36,831 nt of DNA from Verrucomicrobiota bacterium. Lineage in GTDB: Bacteria > Verrucomicrobiota > Verrucomicrobiia > Opitutales > Opitutaceae. Shown in pieces: positions 16,234 to 25,117 of this stretch. How positions within the stretch are numbered: the stretch's first letter is position 1; each line of letters begins with the position of its first letter. The notes under the pieces were generated by a model, which did no database searches, had not been told where the DNA came from, and worked only from the letters and a program-made list of their open reading frames with translations. The stretch is from the NCBI GenBank assembly GCA_023446735.1, contig JAEXPQ010000303.1:1-36831 (forward strand), written 5' to 3'. Position numbers and translations under genes: made by a program.

Positions 16234-19200
16234 ATGCCTCGTCCCATGATCTTGCCCCTATTTCGTCTGGCTACTGTCATCCTGTCGCATTTCCCTCACC
16301 GCCTCGGCCCGACTGGGGCGCTGTTGGTTGGCTCCATCGGCATGGCAGTCTTGGCCCTGCCGCTGTCCCCCACCGTTTCGGCCGCTGAATTTGGCGCTCC
16401 GGTACGGGAGATCGTGTTCATCGATCAGGCCGTGGCTGATCATGAAACGCTGGTGGCGGCCGTGCGACCGGGAGTGGAGATAGTGCTGCTCGATCCTACC
16501 AGCGACGAACTCGCGCAGGTGGCGAAGTGGGCCGAATCACACTCGGGCTACCAAGCGATGCATCTCGTCTCCCACGGTACCGTGGGCCAGCTGCAACTAG
16601 GTTCGCGCAAGCTCGGGCAGGCGGCGCTCTCAACCACGAACGTACAATCCGAACTCGTCGCTATCGGCCAAGCACTGGAGCCGGGCGGCGACCTTCTGTT
16701 CTACGGGTGCAACCTGGGTGCTGGCCAGGCCGGTGCTGCGTTCCTGGATCAACTGTCGCGGGCCACCGGTGCAGACGTGGCGGCGTCGGACGACCCCACC
16801 GGCTCGGCAATGTTCGGCGGCGACTGGGTGCTGGAGGCCCAGCGCGGCCAGGTCACCGCCGAGACCGCCTTCGTGTCGCCGGCCCTGGGTTCGTACGTGG
16901 GGCTGCTGGCCGTGAGCGACCAGAACTTCGACAGCGCCGGCCTGATCTCAGCCGTCAACGCCACCAGCCAGCCGGTCGGCACCTGGACCTTCAGCGCCGC
17001 CAGCGCGGTGGACATGGCGGTTGCGAACTCGAACGAAACCGTCGCCCTCCTTGGCGGTGCCAACGATCGTGTGTTCATCTGGAACCTGGACCTGAACGAC
17101 GGGGTCGCGAACGTGTCGCAGTTCTCGTTCGCTTCCACGGACGGCACGAACTTCGACCTCAACTCGTTCAGCCTGGCCGCCAGCTCCAACGACGTCTACG
17201 GCACCTACGCCCAAACCATGTCGGTCACGATCTCCGGCTGGCGCGACGGTTCGCAGGTGGTGGCCGGCGAAACGGTGGATCTGCGGAGCAGCGACAGTGC
17301 CGGCAACATCACCTACACGATGGTCGGCACGGGGACCGACAACAACGTTTTTCAGGACTTCTTCCATGGCTACGGCCAACTGAGCTTCGCTTCCGCCTTT
17401 GACAGCGTCGACGAGATCCGGATGGCGTTCGGCGGCACCGTGACGGCGGAAGTGGATGACATCGACATCACGGTCGCCTCCGCCGCCGCCATCAGCAGCG
17501 CCGCCTACAACGCCAGCACCGGCGTGCTGTCGGTCACCGGCAGCGGCATGACCACCGGCGACACCATCGATCCCACCAAGCTGACCGTAACCGGCAGCAA
17601 CGGCGGCACCTACACGCTGACCAGTAGCAGCGTGACCGCCAGCAGCGCCACCACGTTCTCGATCACGCTGAACGCGGCCGACCGGGTGACCGTGAACGGG
17701 CTGTGGAACTACGACGGCACCACCGCCGTGAACGGCACCACCTACAACCTCTCCGCCGCGTCCAGCTGGGATGCCACGGCCAGCGCGGTGGCCGACACCA
17801 CCAACGGCGTGACCGTCAACAGCGTCGCAACACCCACCATCACCTCGGCCACCTACGACGCCAGCACCAATGTGCTAGTGGTCACGGGCACCCGGCTGGT
17901 GGGCCTGCCGGGCTCCGCCAACGACATCACGGTCGGCAATCTCCGGATGCGCGGCGAAGGCGCCACCACTTACACGCTGACCACCGGCAACGTGGACGTG
18001 ACCAGCGAGACCTCGTTCTCCGTCACGCTGAACGCCACCGATGAGGCGGCGGTGGAGCTGCTGTTCAACCGCAACGGCACCACTTCCACCGACATCAGCA
18101 CCTACACGCTGTCGACCTTGGACTACTGGAACACCGACATCAACGACGGTGGCATGGCCGACAGCAACAACGTCATCACGGTGTCGAACGTGCCGGTGCC
18201 GGCCATCACCATCGCCACCTACGACGCCAGCACCGGCGTGCTGGCCGTCACCGGCACGGGCTTCACCACCCGCTCCGGCACGAACAACGACATCGACATC
18301 ACGAAGCTCACGCTCAGCGGCGAAGGCGGTGCCAGCTACACGCTGACCACCAGCAATGTGGACATCACCAACGGCACCAGCTTTTCGGTGACGCTCAATG
18401 CCACCGACCGCGCGGCGGTGAACCTGTTCATGAACCGCAGCGGCATCAGTTCCACCAGCGGTACCACCTACAACCTGGTGGCGGCCGAAGACTGGGCCCG
18501 CGGGGCCGCCACGGCAGTGACGGTGGCCGATACCACCGGCAATGGCGTGATCGCCACCGTGCCGGCGCCAATCATCACCAGCGCCACCTACGACGCCAGC
18601 ACCGGTGCCCTGGTGGTCACCGGCACCGGTTTCGTCAGCCTCGCGGGATCGGCCAACGACATCGACATCGGCAAGTTCAGCGTCAGCGGCGACTCCATCG
18701 CCTACCCGCTGACCAGCAGCAGCGTGGACGTCACCAGCGCCACCAGCTTCACCGTCACGCTCAACAGCACCGACATCGCCGCGCTGACCACCCGACTGAA
18801 CCAGAACGGCACCAGCTCGGAGGGCGAGATCACGTACAACCTGGCGGCGGCCGAGGACTGGGCCCGCGGGGCCGATACGGCAGTGACCGTGGCGGACACC
18901 ACCGGCAACGGCATCACCGTCAGCAACTTCGTCAACGAGCCAACGGTGGGCGTGGTGGTGGCGGACAACGCGCTATCGGTGGGAGAGACCTCGCTGGTGA
19001 CGTTCACGTTCTCCGAAGCCGTGACAGGCTTCGACAACTCGGACGTGAGCGTGGCCAACGGCACGCTCAGCACGGTAAGCAGCAGCGACGGCGGCGTCAC
19101 CTGGACGGCCACCCTCACGCCCACCGCCAGCGTCACGGACGCCACCAACGTGATCAGCATGGCGATGGCCGGGGTCACGAGCGTGGCCACCTCGACGGCC

Positions 19201-22200
19201 GGGTCGGGCACGACGAACTCGAACAACTACGCCATCGACACGGTGCGGCCCACGGTGAGCTCGGTGAACTCGAGCACGGCGAATGCCACCTACAAGTTGG
19301 GCGACACCATCAGCATCCAGGTGAATTTCACCGAAACAGTAACGGTGACGAACACGCCACAACTCACGCTTGAAACCGGAGCGATCGATCGGGTGGTTAG
19401 CTACATCAGCGGCAGTGGCACCAGCGCGCTAAACTTCAACTACATCGTGCAGGCCGGTGACACCTCGGCAGACCTCGATTATCAGAGCACAACAGCTTTG
19501 GCGCTCAATGGTGGCACGATCAAAGACGCTGCTGGCAACGATGCCACACTCACCCTGGCTGCGACCGGCGCAGCCGGTTCGCTCGGGGACAACCAGGATC
19601 TGGTCGTCGACGGCGTGGCGCCGACCGTTACCGACGCCAACATCTCCATTTCCGGTGCGTCCGGCACCGGCGGCGCCTTCAAGATCGGCAACACCGTCAC
19701 CGCCACCTGGAACAACACCGCCGGCGGCGACAACAACTCCGACATTTCCGGCGTCACGGTGAACTTCAGCGCCTTCGGAGGCGGCGCCGCAGTGGCCGCG
19801 AGCAACTCCGGCGGCACCTGGACGGCCACCTACACCATCATTTCCGGCGCCATCGACAGCACCAACCTCAACGTCTCTGTCACCGCGACAGACAACGCCG
19901 GTAACTCGACCACTACCGCCGACTCCACCAACGCCACCGTCGACAACACGGTGCCGACGGTCACCGACGGAAACATCTCCATCTCCGGCGCGACTGGCAC
20001 CGGTGGCGCCTTCAAGATCGGCGACACCGTCACCGCCACTTGGAACAACACCGCCGGCGGCGACAACAACTCCGACACCATCTCCGGGGTCACGGCCGAC
20101 TTCAGCGCCTTCGGCGGCGGCGCGGCCGTCGCCGCGACCAATGCGGCTGGCATCTGGACGGCCACGTACAGCATCGTTGCCGGCGCGATCGACGCGACCA
20201 ATCGCAACGTTTCCATCACCGCGACCGACAACGCCGGCAACGCAACCACCACGGCGGACACGGCCAACGCCACCGTCGACAGCATCGCACCGACGGTGAC
20301 CGACGGAAACATCTCCATCTCGGGCGGCAGCGGCGCCGGCGGAGCCTTCCTCTCGGGCGACACGCTCACCGCCACGTGGGACAACACCGGGACCGGCGAC
20401 AACAACGCCGACACCATCTCCGCTGTCGCCGTGAACTTCAGCGCCTTCGGCGGCGGCGCCGCCGTCGCCGCCAGCAACTCCGGCGGCACCTGGACGGCCA
20501 CGTACTCTATCGTAGGTGCTTCGAGCAACGGCTCGAACCTCAACGTTTCCATCACCGCCACCGACAACGCCGGCAACACCAAGACCACCGCCGACACCAC
20601 CAACGCCACGGTCGACACCCAAGGACCGGGCGTCACCGGCGTGTCGTCCTCGACGGCGAACGGGAGCTACAAGGCCGGAGCGGCGATCTCGATCCAAGTG
20701 AGCTTTGGCGAGGCGGTGACCGTCACCGGCACGCCGCAGCTGACCCTGGAGACGGGTGCGACCGATCGCACCATCAACTACGCGAGCGGCTCGGGCACCA
20801 CGACACTGACCTTCGCCTACACGGTGCAGGCCGGCGACACCTCGGCGGACCTCGACTATACGGGCACCGGTTCGCTGGCACTCAACGGCGGCACGGTCAA
20901 GGACTCGGTGGGCAACGACGCCACGTTGACTCTGGCGAGTCCCGGTGCGGCCAATTCGCTCGGGGCCAACGAGGCCATCGTCATCGACACCACCGCGCCG
21001 TTGCTTTCGAGCATCGCGCGGCAAAGCCCGACCGATTTGATTGTGCCTTCTGGCCCTGTGACCTACCGGGTGACCTTCAACGACACGGTGACGGGGGGCG
21101 ATGTGAACGACTTCACGCTCACTTCAATCGGCGGCTCGGTCGCGGGCACGATCGGCTCGATCACGCCCGTGAGCGGCCTGGTCTATGATGTCGCGGTCAC
21201 TTCGCTTTCCGGCGACGGCCAACTCCGGCTCGACCTGAAGAACACCGGCACCGGGATCTCCGATACGGCCGGCAACGCGCTGGCGGATGGCGGCTTCGCC
21301 ACCGGCGATTTCTTCGTCGTCGGCGCGACGAGCGTCTTCGATGCGCACACGCTCACGACCGCTGCCACCGTGACCGCGAGCCTGGCCTCCACGAACCGGC
21401 CGGCCCAGCGCTTCACCACCGGCGCCGGCGCGCCGCTCACCCTCACGAAAGTCGCGGCGCTGCTCCACACTGTCACCGGCACGCCAACCCCCGTGGTGAC
21501 CATCCGGACCAACGCGGCCGGCATCCCGGGAACCGTGCTGGCGACCCTCACCAACCCCGCGGCCTTGACCGCCGGGGCGTACAACGTGTGGACGGGCAAC
21601 GTCACCCTCGATCCCTCGACGACTTACTGGGTCGTCTTCGGCGAGACGGCCACCGCCTACGGGATCGACGTTTCGATCCAAACAGCAGGCGGCTCCGGCA
21701 CGTGGCTGAGCAACCCCGACTACCTCTTCCGCTACGGCACCAACTCGGGTACCACCCAGACGGGCGCCCTCAAGCTCGCCATCGGCGGCGTGAGCACGCC
21801 CGCGATCACCAGCGCGCTCACGGCCTCGGGCACCTACGGCACAGCGATCGTCAACTACACGATCACGGCCTCCGCCTCGCCCACCAGCTACGCGGCGACG
21901 GGCTTGCCCGGCGGGCTGAGCCTCAACACCACCACCGGTGTCATCTCCGGCACCCCGACAGCAGCGGGCTCCTTCAACGTGACGCTCACCGCCACGAACA
22001 ACAGCGGCACGAGCAATCCGGCGACGTTGGTGCTGACGATCGCCAAGGCGCCGCTCACGGTCACCGCTAGCAGTGCCAGTCGCACCTACGGCGACCCGAA
22101 TCCGGCCTTCACCGTCGCCTATTCCGGCTTCCGCGGCGGCGACTCCGTCGCCTCGCTCACGACCGCCCCGACCGCCGCCACCGCCGCCGGGCCGGCGGCG

Positions 22201-24795
22201 AATGTGGGCACCTACGCCGTCGCGGCCTCGGGCGGAGTCGACGACCAGTACGCCTTCAACTACGTCGATGGCGTGCTCACGATCACGCCGGCGCCGCAGA
22301 CCATCACCTTTGCGCCGTCCCCGAGCATGATCATCGGTGGCACCCTCGAACTCGGCGGCACCGCCAGTTCCGGATTGCCCGTATCCATCGAACTGGTAAG
22401 CGGCCCGGCCTCCCTCTCGGGGGGCATCCTCACCGCCACCGGCGCCGGCACCGTGACCGTGCGCGCCACCCAGGCCGGTGACGGCAACCGCCTCCCCGCC
22501 GCAGCCGTGGAGCGCACCATCGTGGTCGGCAAACTCGCCCAGACCATCGCCTTCACCGCCCCGGCCGAGCGGGTCTTCGGCTCGGCGCCGTTCGCGCTGG
22601 CGGCGACGGCCACCAGCGGGCTCCCCGTCGCGTTCGAGGTCGTCTCCGGCCCGGCCTCCCTCTCGGGTTCGACGCTCACCCTCACCGGCGCCGGCACCGT
22701 CACCATCGCCGCCACGCAGCTCGGCAACGATACCTACGGCGCCGCCAGCAGCGTGACCCGCAGCTTCACGGTGACCGCCGCCACGCAGGCGATCACCTTC
22801 GCCAGCCTGCCCAACACCACCTTCGGCACGGCACCGATCGCGCTGGCCGCCACCGCCAGCAGCGGCCTGCCCGTCACCTATACGGTCGAAGGTCCGGCGT
22901 CGGTCTCGGGCTCCACGCTCACGCTCACCGGTGCGGGCACCGTCACCGTCACCGCACTGCAGCTGGGTAACGCCAACTACAACGCCGCCACCGAGGTGGT
23001 CCGCAGCTTCGCCGTCGCCAAGGCCACGGCCCCAGTCTCGCTGGCCGGCCTCGCCGCCACCTACGACGGCGCGGAGCACGCCGTCTCCGTGACGACCACA
23101 CCGGCCGACCTGCCCGTGACGGTCACCTACGCCGGCAGCACGACCGCCCCAACCGCCGCTGGCAGCTACGCGGTGTCGGTTTCAGTCGCCTCGGCCGACT
23201 ACACCGGCACGGCCACCGGCACTCTGGTCATCGCCAAGGCGCTGCCCGCGATCAGTTGGCCCGCGCCGGCTCCCATCGTCTACGGCACCGCGCTCTCGGC
23301 CGCCCACTTCGATGCCACGGCTGGCATCCGCGGGGCCTTCACCCCAGCTCCGGCGCTCGGCTCGGTGCTGCATGCCGGCGCACACACCTTGACCGTCCAC
23401 TTCACCCCAGAGGACGGTGACAACTACAGCGCGACATCCGCGTCGGTCCCGTTGACGGTCGAGAAAAGGGACCTGACCGTGCGGGCGACCGATGCCAACG
23501 TCTACCAGGGCCAGCCTTTCCCGGTGTTCGCGGTCCAGTACTCCAATTGGGCCGATGGCGATGGGGTCGCCTCGTTACACCACGCCGCCCATGTCCTGAT
23601 CGGCGCAAACGATTCCAGCGTCACCGGAACCTACCCACTGATTCCCACTGGCGCCGCGAGCGACGACTACGCGTTCCGCTACGAACGGGGCACGCTGACG
23701 ATCGTCGCACCGGGAGTGCCCGTCATCGTCGATCAACCCGACTCGACCGGGGTGGTCGCCGGCGGCAGCACCAACCTCTCCGTGGGCCTGCTGGGCACCG
23801 GAGGCAGCCTCGGCGGCGGCGCCGGCCCGATGTCCTACCAGTGGTACAACCAAGGCAACCCGGTTCCCGGCGGCACCGGCGCAAGCTTGCCCCTCGGCAG
23901 GGTGGGACCCGGCCAAGCGGGCATCTACGACTGCATCGCCACCGGCGGCAGCGGCTCGGCCTTGAGCGCGCCGGCGTTGGTCGGCGTCACCGCGCCGCAG
24001 GGCCAACGCACCGTCGGAGCCGTGGACACCCGCGACGAGTGGCAGGCGATCCTCCACCCCAACGGCAACGTCTACGACCAGTTCCTGCTCGCCGGCTCCT
24101 CCGGCGTCTTTACCGCCGGCCCGGACAAGATCGCCCGGATCTCGTTCCTCGACGAGAACGAGAGCATCGTGCAGGTCGAGGTCTCCGGTCACGGCTCCGT
24201 GGTCGTGATCCTCGACAACGCCCAGGGCCCCATGGCGCCCGCCCTCTACCACCAACCGGCCATCCGCTACATGAAGGGGCGCGCCACCGTCATCGTCACC
24301 GGCGCCGACGAAACCACCCACTTCACGATCTATTCGGTCGGCACCATGACCAACCCCGGCGTAACCAGTCCCGAGATACCCTACGAAGGCTGGGCCGAGC
24401 TCGCCGCCGCCGGCGTGATCAGCACCAACGGAAAGCTCGGCGGCGTCCACATGGGCAATGTCCGCTTCTCCGCCAAGAAGGGCACGGTCGGCTTCTTCGC
24501 CCCCGAGGTCCACACGGTCGTCAACCAACCGGTCGTCATCCACGACATCGCCGCCGAGCACTCCGGCACGCCGATGCTGTACTTCGCCGCGGAAGGCGCA
24601 GTCACGGTCAAGATTGCCGGTGGCGACCTGCGGCAGACCAACCAAGACATCGTCTTTACCTCGGGTGTCGCTCAGGTGCAGATGGCCGCCGGCCGGGACT
24701 CCTGCGGCGAAGACGCCCCCGCCCAGACCATCGCGACACGGCTCATCGACCCCCACGGCAACGACATCACCGGGACCGTCGTCACCGGCCCGTAA
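16234..24795 (+). CDS. Giant secreted repeat protein with N-terminal DUF4347 domain and CTD
   Basis: The product has ~2853 residues. A hydrophobic export signal (ALLVGSIGMAVLALPLSPTV) precedes DUF4347 (~58-195), whose conserved motifs are HLVSHGTVGQLQLG (His114) and LLFYGCNLGAGQAG (Cys159), then TGADVAASDDPTG and GGDWVLE. After a beta-sandwich-like segment come four ~120-residue repeats (ITSATYDAST type, ~420-899) and a bacterial Ig-like region. Next are three ~112-residue repeats (PTVTDGNISISG type, ~1130-1464) flanked by a pair of Ig-like repeats (SIQVNFTE, QLTLETGA). A putative-Ig domain (~1858), MBG-like repeats from ~1940 and the CTD (~2587-2853) follow. Such proteins are usually cell-surface or adhesive. 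ATG 16234 is the best start; 16246 and 16153 are alternatives. No Shine-Dalgarno sequence is seen. Confidence 0.85.
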   Translation: MPRPMILPLFRLATVILSHFPHRLGPTGALLVGSIGMAVLALPLSPTVSAAEFGAPVREIVFIDQAVADHETLVAAVRPGVEIVLLDPTSDELAQVAKWAESHSGYQAMHLVSHGTVGQLQLGSRKLGQAALSTTNVQSELVAIGQALEPGGDLLFYGCNLGAGQAGAAFLDQLSRATGADVAASDDPTGSAMFGGDWVLEAQRGQVTAETAFVSPALGSYVGLLAVSDQNFDSAGLISAVNATSQPVGTWTFSAASAVDMAVANSNETVALLGGANDRVFIWNLDLNDGVANVSQFSFASTDGTNFDLNSFSLAASSNDVYGTYAQTMSVTISGWRDGSQVVAGETVDLRSSDSAGNITYTMVGTGTDNNVFQDFFHGYGQLSFASAFDSVDEIRMAFGGTVTAEVDDIDITVASAAAISSAAYNASTGVLSVTGSGMTTGDTIDPTKLTVTGSNGGTYTLTSSSVTASSATTFSITLNAADRVTVNGLWNYDGTTAVNGTTYNLSAASSWDATASAVADTTNGVTVNSVATPTITSATYDASTNVLVVTGTRLVGLPGSANDITVGNLRMRGEGATTYTLTTGNVDVTSETSFSVTLNATDEAAVELLFNRNGTTSTDISTYTLSTLDYWNTDINDGGMADSNNVITVSNVPVPAITIATYDASTGVLAVTGTGFTTRSGTNNDIDITKLTLSGEGGASYTLTTSNVDITNGTSFSVTLNATDRAAVNLFMNRSGISSTSGTTYNLVAAEDWARGAATAVTVADTTGNGVIATVPAPIITSATYDASTGALVVTGTGFVSLAGSANDIDIGKFSVSGDSIAYPLTSSSVDVTSATSFTVTLNSTDIAALTTRLNQNGTSSEGEITYNLAAAEDWARGADTAVTVADTTGNGITVSNFVNEPTVGVVVADNALSVGETSLVTFTFSEAVTGFDNSDVSVANGTLSTVSSSDGGVTWTATLTPTASVTDATNVISMAMAGVTSVATSTAGSGTTNSNNYAIDTVRPTVSSVNSSTANATYKLGDTISIQVNFTETVTVTNTPQLTLETGAIDRVVSYISGSGTSALNFNYIVQAGDTSADLDYQSTTALALNGGTIKDAAGNDATLTLAATGAAGSLGDNQDLVVDGVAPTVTDANISISGASGTGGAFKIGNTVTATWNNTAGGDNNSDISGVTVNFSAFGGGAAVAASNSGGTWTATYTIISGAIDSTNLNVSVTATDNAGNSTTTADSTNATVDNTVPTVTDGNISISGATGTGGAFKIGDTVTATWNNTAGGDNNSDTISGVTADFSAFGGGAAVAATNAAGIWTATYSIVAGAIDATNRNVSITATDNAGNATTTADTANATVDSIAPTVTDGNISISGGSGAGGAFLSGDTLTATWDNTGTGDNNADTISAVAVNFSAFGGGAAVAASNSGGTWTATYSIVGASSNGSNLNVSITATDNAGNTKTTADTTNATVDTQGPGVTGVSSSTANGSYKAGAAISIQVSFGEAVTVTGTPQLTLETGATDRTINYASGSGTTTLTFAYTVQAGDTSADLDYTGTGSLALNGGTVKDSVGNDATLTLASPGAANSLGANEAIVIDTTAPLLSSIARQSPTDLIVPSGPVTYRVTFNDTVTGGDVNDFTLTSIGGSVAGTIGSITPVSGLVYDVAVTSLSGDGQLRLDLKNTGTGISDTAGNALADGGFATGDFFVVGATSVFDAHTLTTAATVTASLASTNRPAQRFTTGAGAPLTLTKVAALLHTVTGTPTPVVTIRTNAAGIPGTVLATLTNPAALTAGAYNVWTGNVTLDPSTTYWVVFGETATAYGIDVSIQTAGGSGTWLSNPDYLFRYGTNSGTTQTGALKLAIGGVSTPAITSALTASGTYGTAIVNYTITASASPTSYAATGLPGGLSLNTTTGVISGTPTAAGSFNVTLTATNNSGTSNPATLVLTIAKAPLTVTASSASRTYGDPNPAFTVAYSGFRGGDSVASLTTAPTAATAAGPAANVGTYAVAASGGVDDQYAFNYVDGVLTITPAPQTITFAPSPSMIIGGTLELGGTASSGLPVSIELVSGPASLSGGILTATGAGTVTVRATQAGDGNRLPAAAVERTIVVGKLAQTIAFTAPAERVFGSAPFALAATATSGLPVAFEVVSGPASLSGSTLTLTGAGTVTIAATQLGNDTYGAASSVTRSFTVTAATQAITFASLPNTTFGTAPIALAATASSGLPVTYTVEGPASVSGSTLTLTGAGTVTVTALQLGNANYNAATEVVRSFAVAKATAPVSLAGLAATYDGAEHAVSVTTTPADLPVTVTYAGSTTAPTAAGSYAVSVSVASADYTGTATGTLVIAKALPAISWPAPAPIVYGTALSAAHFDATAGIRGAFTPAPALGSVLHAGAHTLTVHFTPEDGDNYSATSASVPLTVEKRDLTVRATDANVYQGQPFPVFAVQYSNWADGDGVASLHHAAHVLIGANDSSVTGTYPLIPTGAASDDYAFRYERGTLTIVAPGVPVIVDQPDSTGVVAGGSTNLSVGLLGTGGSLGGGAGPMSYQWYNQGNPVPGGTGASLPLGRVGPGQAGIYDCIATGGSGSALSAPALVGVTAPQGQRTVGAVDTRDEWQAILHPNGNVYDQFLLAGSSGVFTAGPDKIARISFLDENESIVQVEVSGHGSVVVILDNAQGPMAPALYHQPAIRYMKGRATVIVTGADETTHFTIYSVGTMTNPGVTSPEIPYEGWAELAAAGVISTNGKLGGVHMGNVRFSAKKGTVGFFAPEVHTVVNQPVVIHDIAAEHSGTPMLYFAAEGAVTVKIAGGDLRQTNQDIVFTSGVAQVQMAAGRDSCGEDAPAQTIATRLIDPHGNDITGTVVTGP
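17491..18930 (+). repeat. Four tandem ~120-residue repeats in the giant protein
   Basis: Units begin at 17491, 17839, 18205 and 18574 (spacing 348, 366 and 369 bases). Each opens with a variant of ITSATYDASTGVLVVTGTG and contains TYTLTTSNVDVTS and FSVTLNATD. DNA similarity is highest between the last units. Confidence 0.8.
19621..20625 (+). repeat. Three tandem ~112-residue repeats in the giant protein
   Basis: Units begin at 19621, 19954 and 20290 (spacing 333 and 336 bases). Each contains TVTDGNISISG, TVTATWNNTAGGDNN, VNFSAFGGGAAVAA and NVSITATDNAGN. They are closely similar, which suggests recent expansion. A second repeat family (STANATYKLGDTISIQV type, ~19246-19600 and ~20626-20985) sits on each side. 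Confidence 0.85.
23992..24795 (+). repeat. CTD copy 5 (giant DUF4347 protein)
   Basis: This covers residues ~2587-2853 and is the most diverged copy (ARISFLDENESIVQVEVSG, YMKGRATVIVTGADETTH, GKLGGVHMGN). It keeps YDQFLLAG, THFTIYSVGT, VKIAGGDL and AAGRDSCGEDAPAQ. Cys2824 is again 29 residues before the end. Confidence 0.85.
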
Positions 24796-24810
24796 GTATG
24801 CTCTCGCACA

Positions 24811-24844
24811 GTCGAACAGGCCCACGCTCATGGGCCTGTTCGAC
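24811..24844 (+). terminator. Perfect 14-bp inverted repeat after the giant gene
   Basis: GTCGAACAGGCCCA (24811-24824) pairs fully with TGGGCCTGTTCGAC (24831-24844) across a 6-base loop. It starts 15 bases after the stop. There is no T-run, but the position and stem strength suit a terminator or 3' mRNA stabiliser. Confidence 0.65.
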
Positions 24845-25117
24845 CCCGCACCGCCGCCCGGCAGGTTGCCAGCGCCGCCAGTCTGCGGGCGTCTCTCCGT
24901 CGGCGCCGGCTTCGGAGGCGGTCGCGGCCCTTACGCCAAACGCGGGGCGGTCGGAGCACGCTTCTCCGGCAACCCACTCCGCGCCAGCCCGAGGCTTCCC
25001 GCCCGAGGAGGAAACGCGCTCCACGGTCGAAGCTGCGTCGCCCCCCGTGCTCGGGCACGAGAAGCCCGCGCGGTTGCGCTTTGCCTCCGCGCGCGCGACC
25101 GTTTGACTGCGCGCCAC
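24845..25117. other. Non-coding leader before the ABC ATPase gene
   Basis: With the preceding hairpin, the gap between the giant gene and the ABC gene is 322 bases. It holds no supported gene. A small CGTGC-TCGG-GCACG hairpin lies at 25046-25059. The promoter of the ABC gene is presumably here but was not identified. Confidence 0.45.

Noticed and set aside
17491..20625. Regular repeats that could suggest a CRISPR array
   Set aside because: Units are 333-369 bases long, in frame, and encode beta-domain repeats. There are no short identical repeats with unique spacers.
23992..24795. CTD interpreted as a type IX or PEP-CTERM sorting signal
   Set aside because: It lacks a terminal hydrophobic helix with a basic tail (PEP-CTERM) and is far longer and different in motif from the ~80-residue type IX domains.
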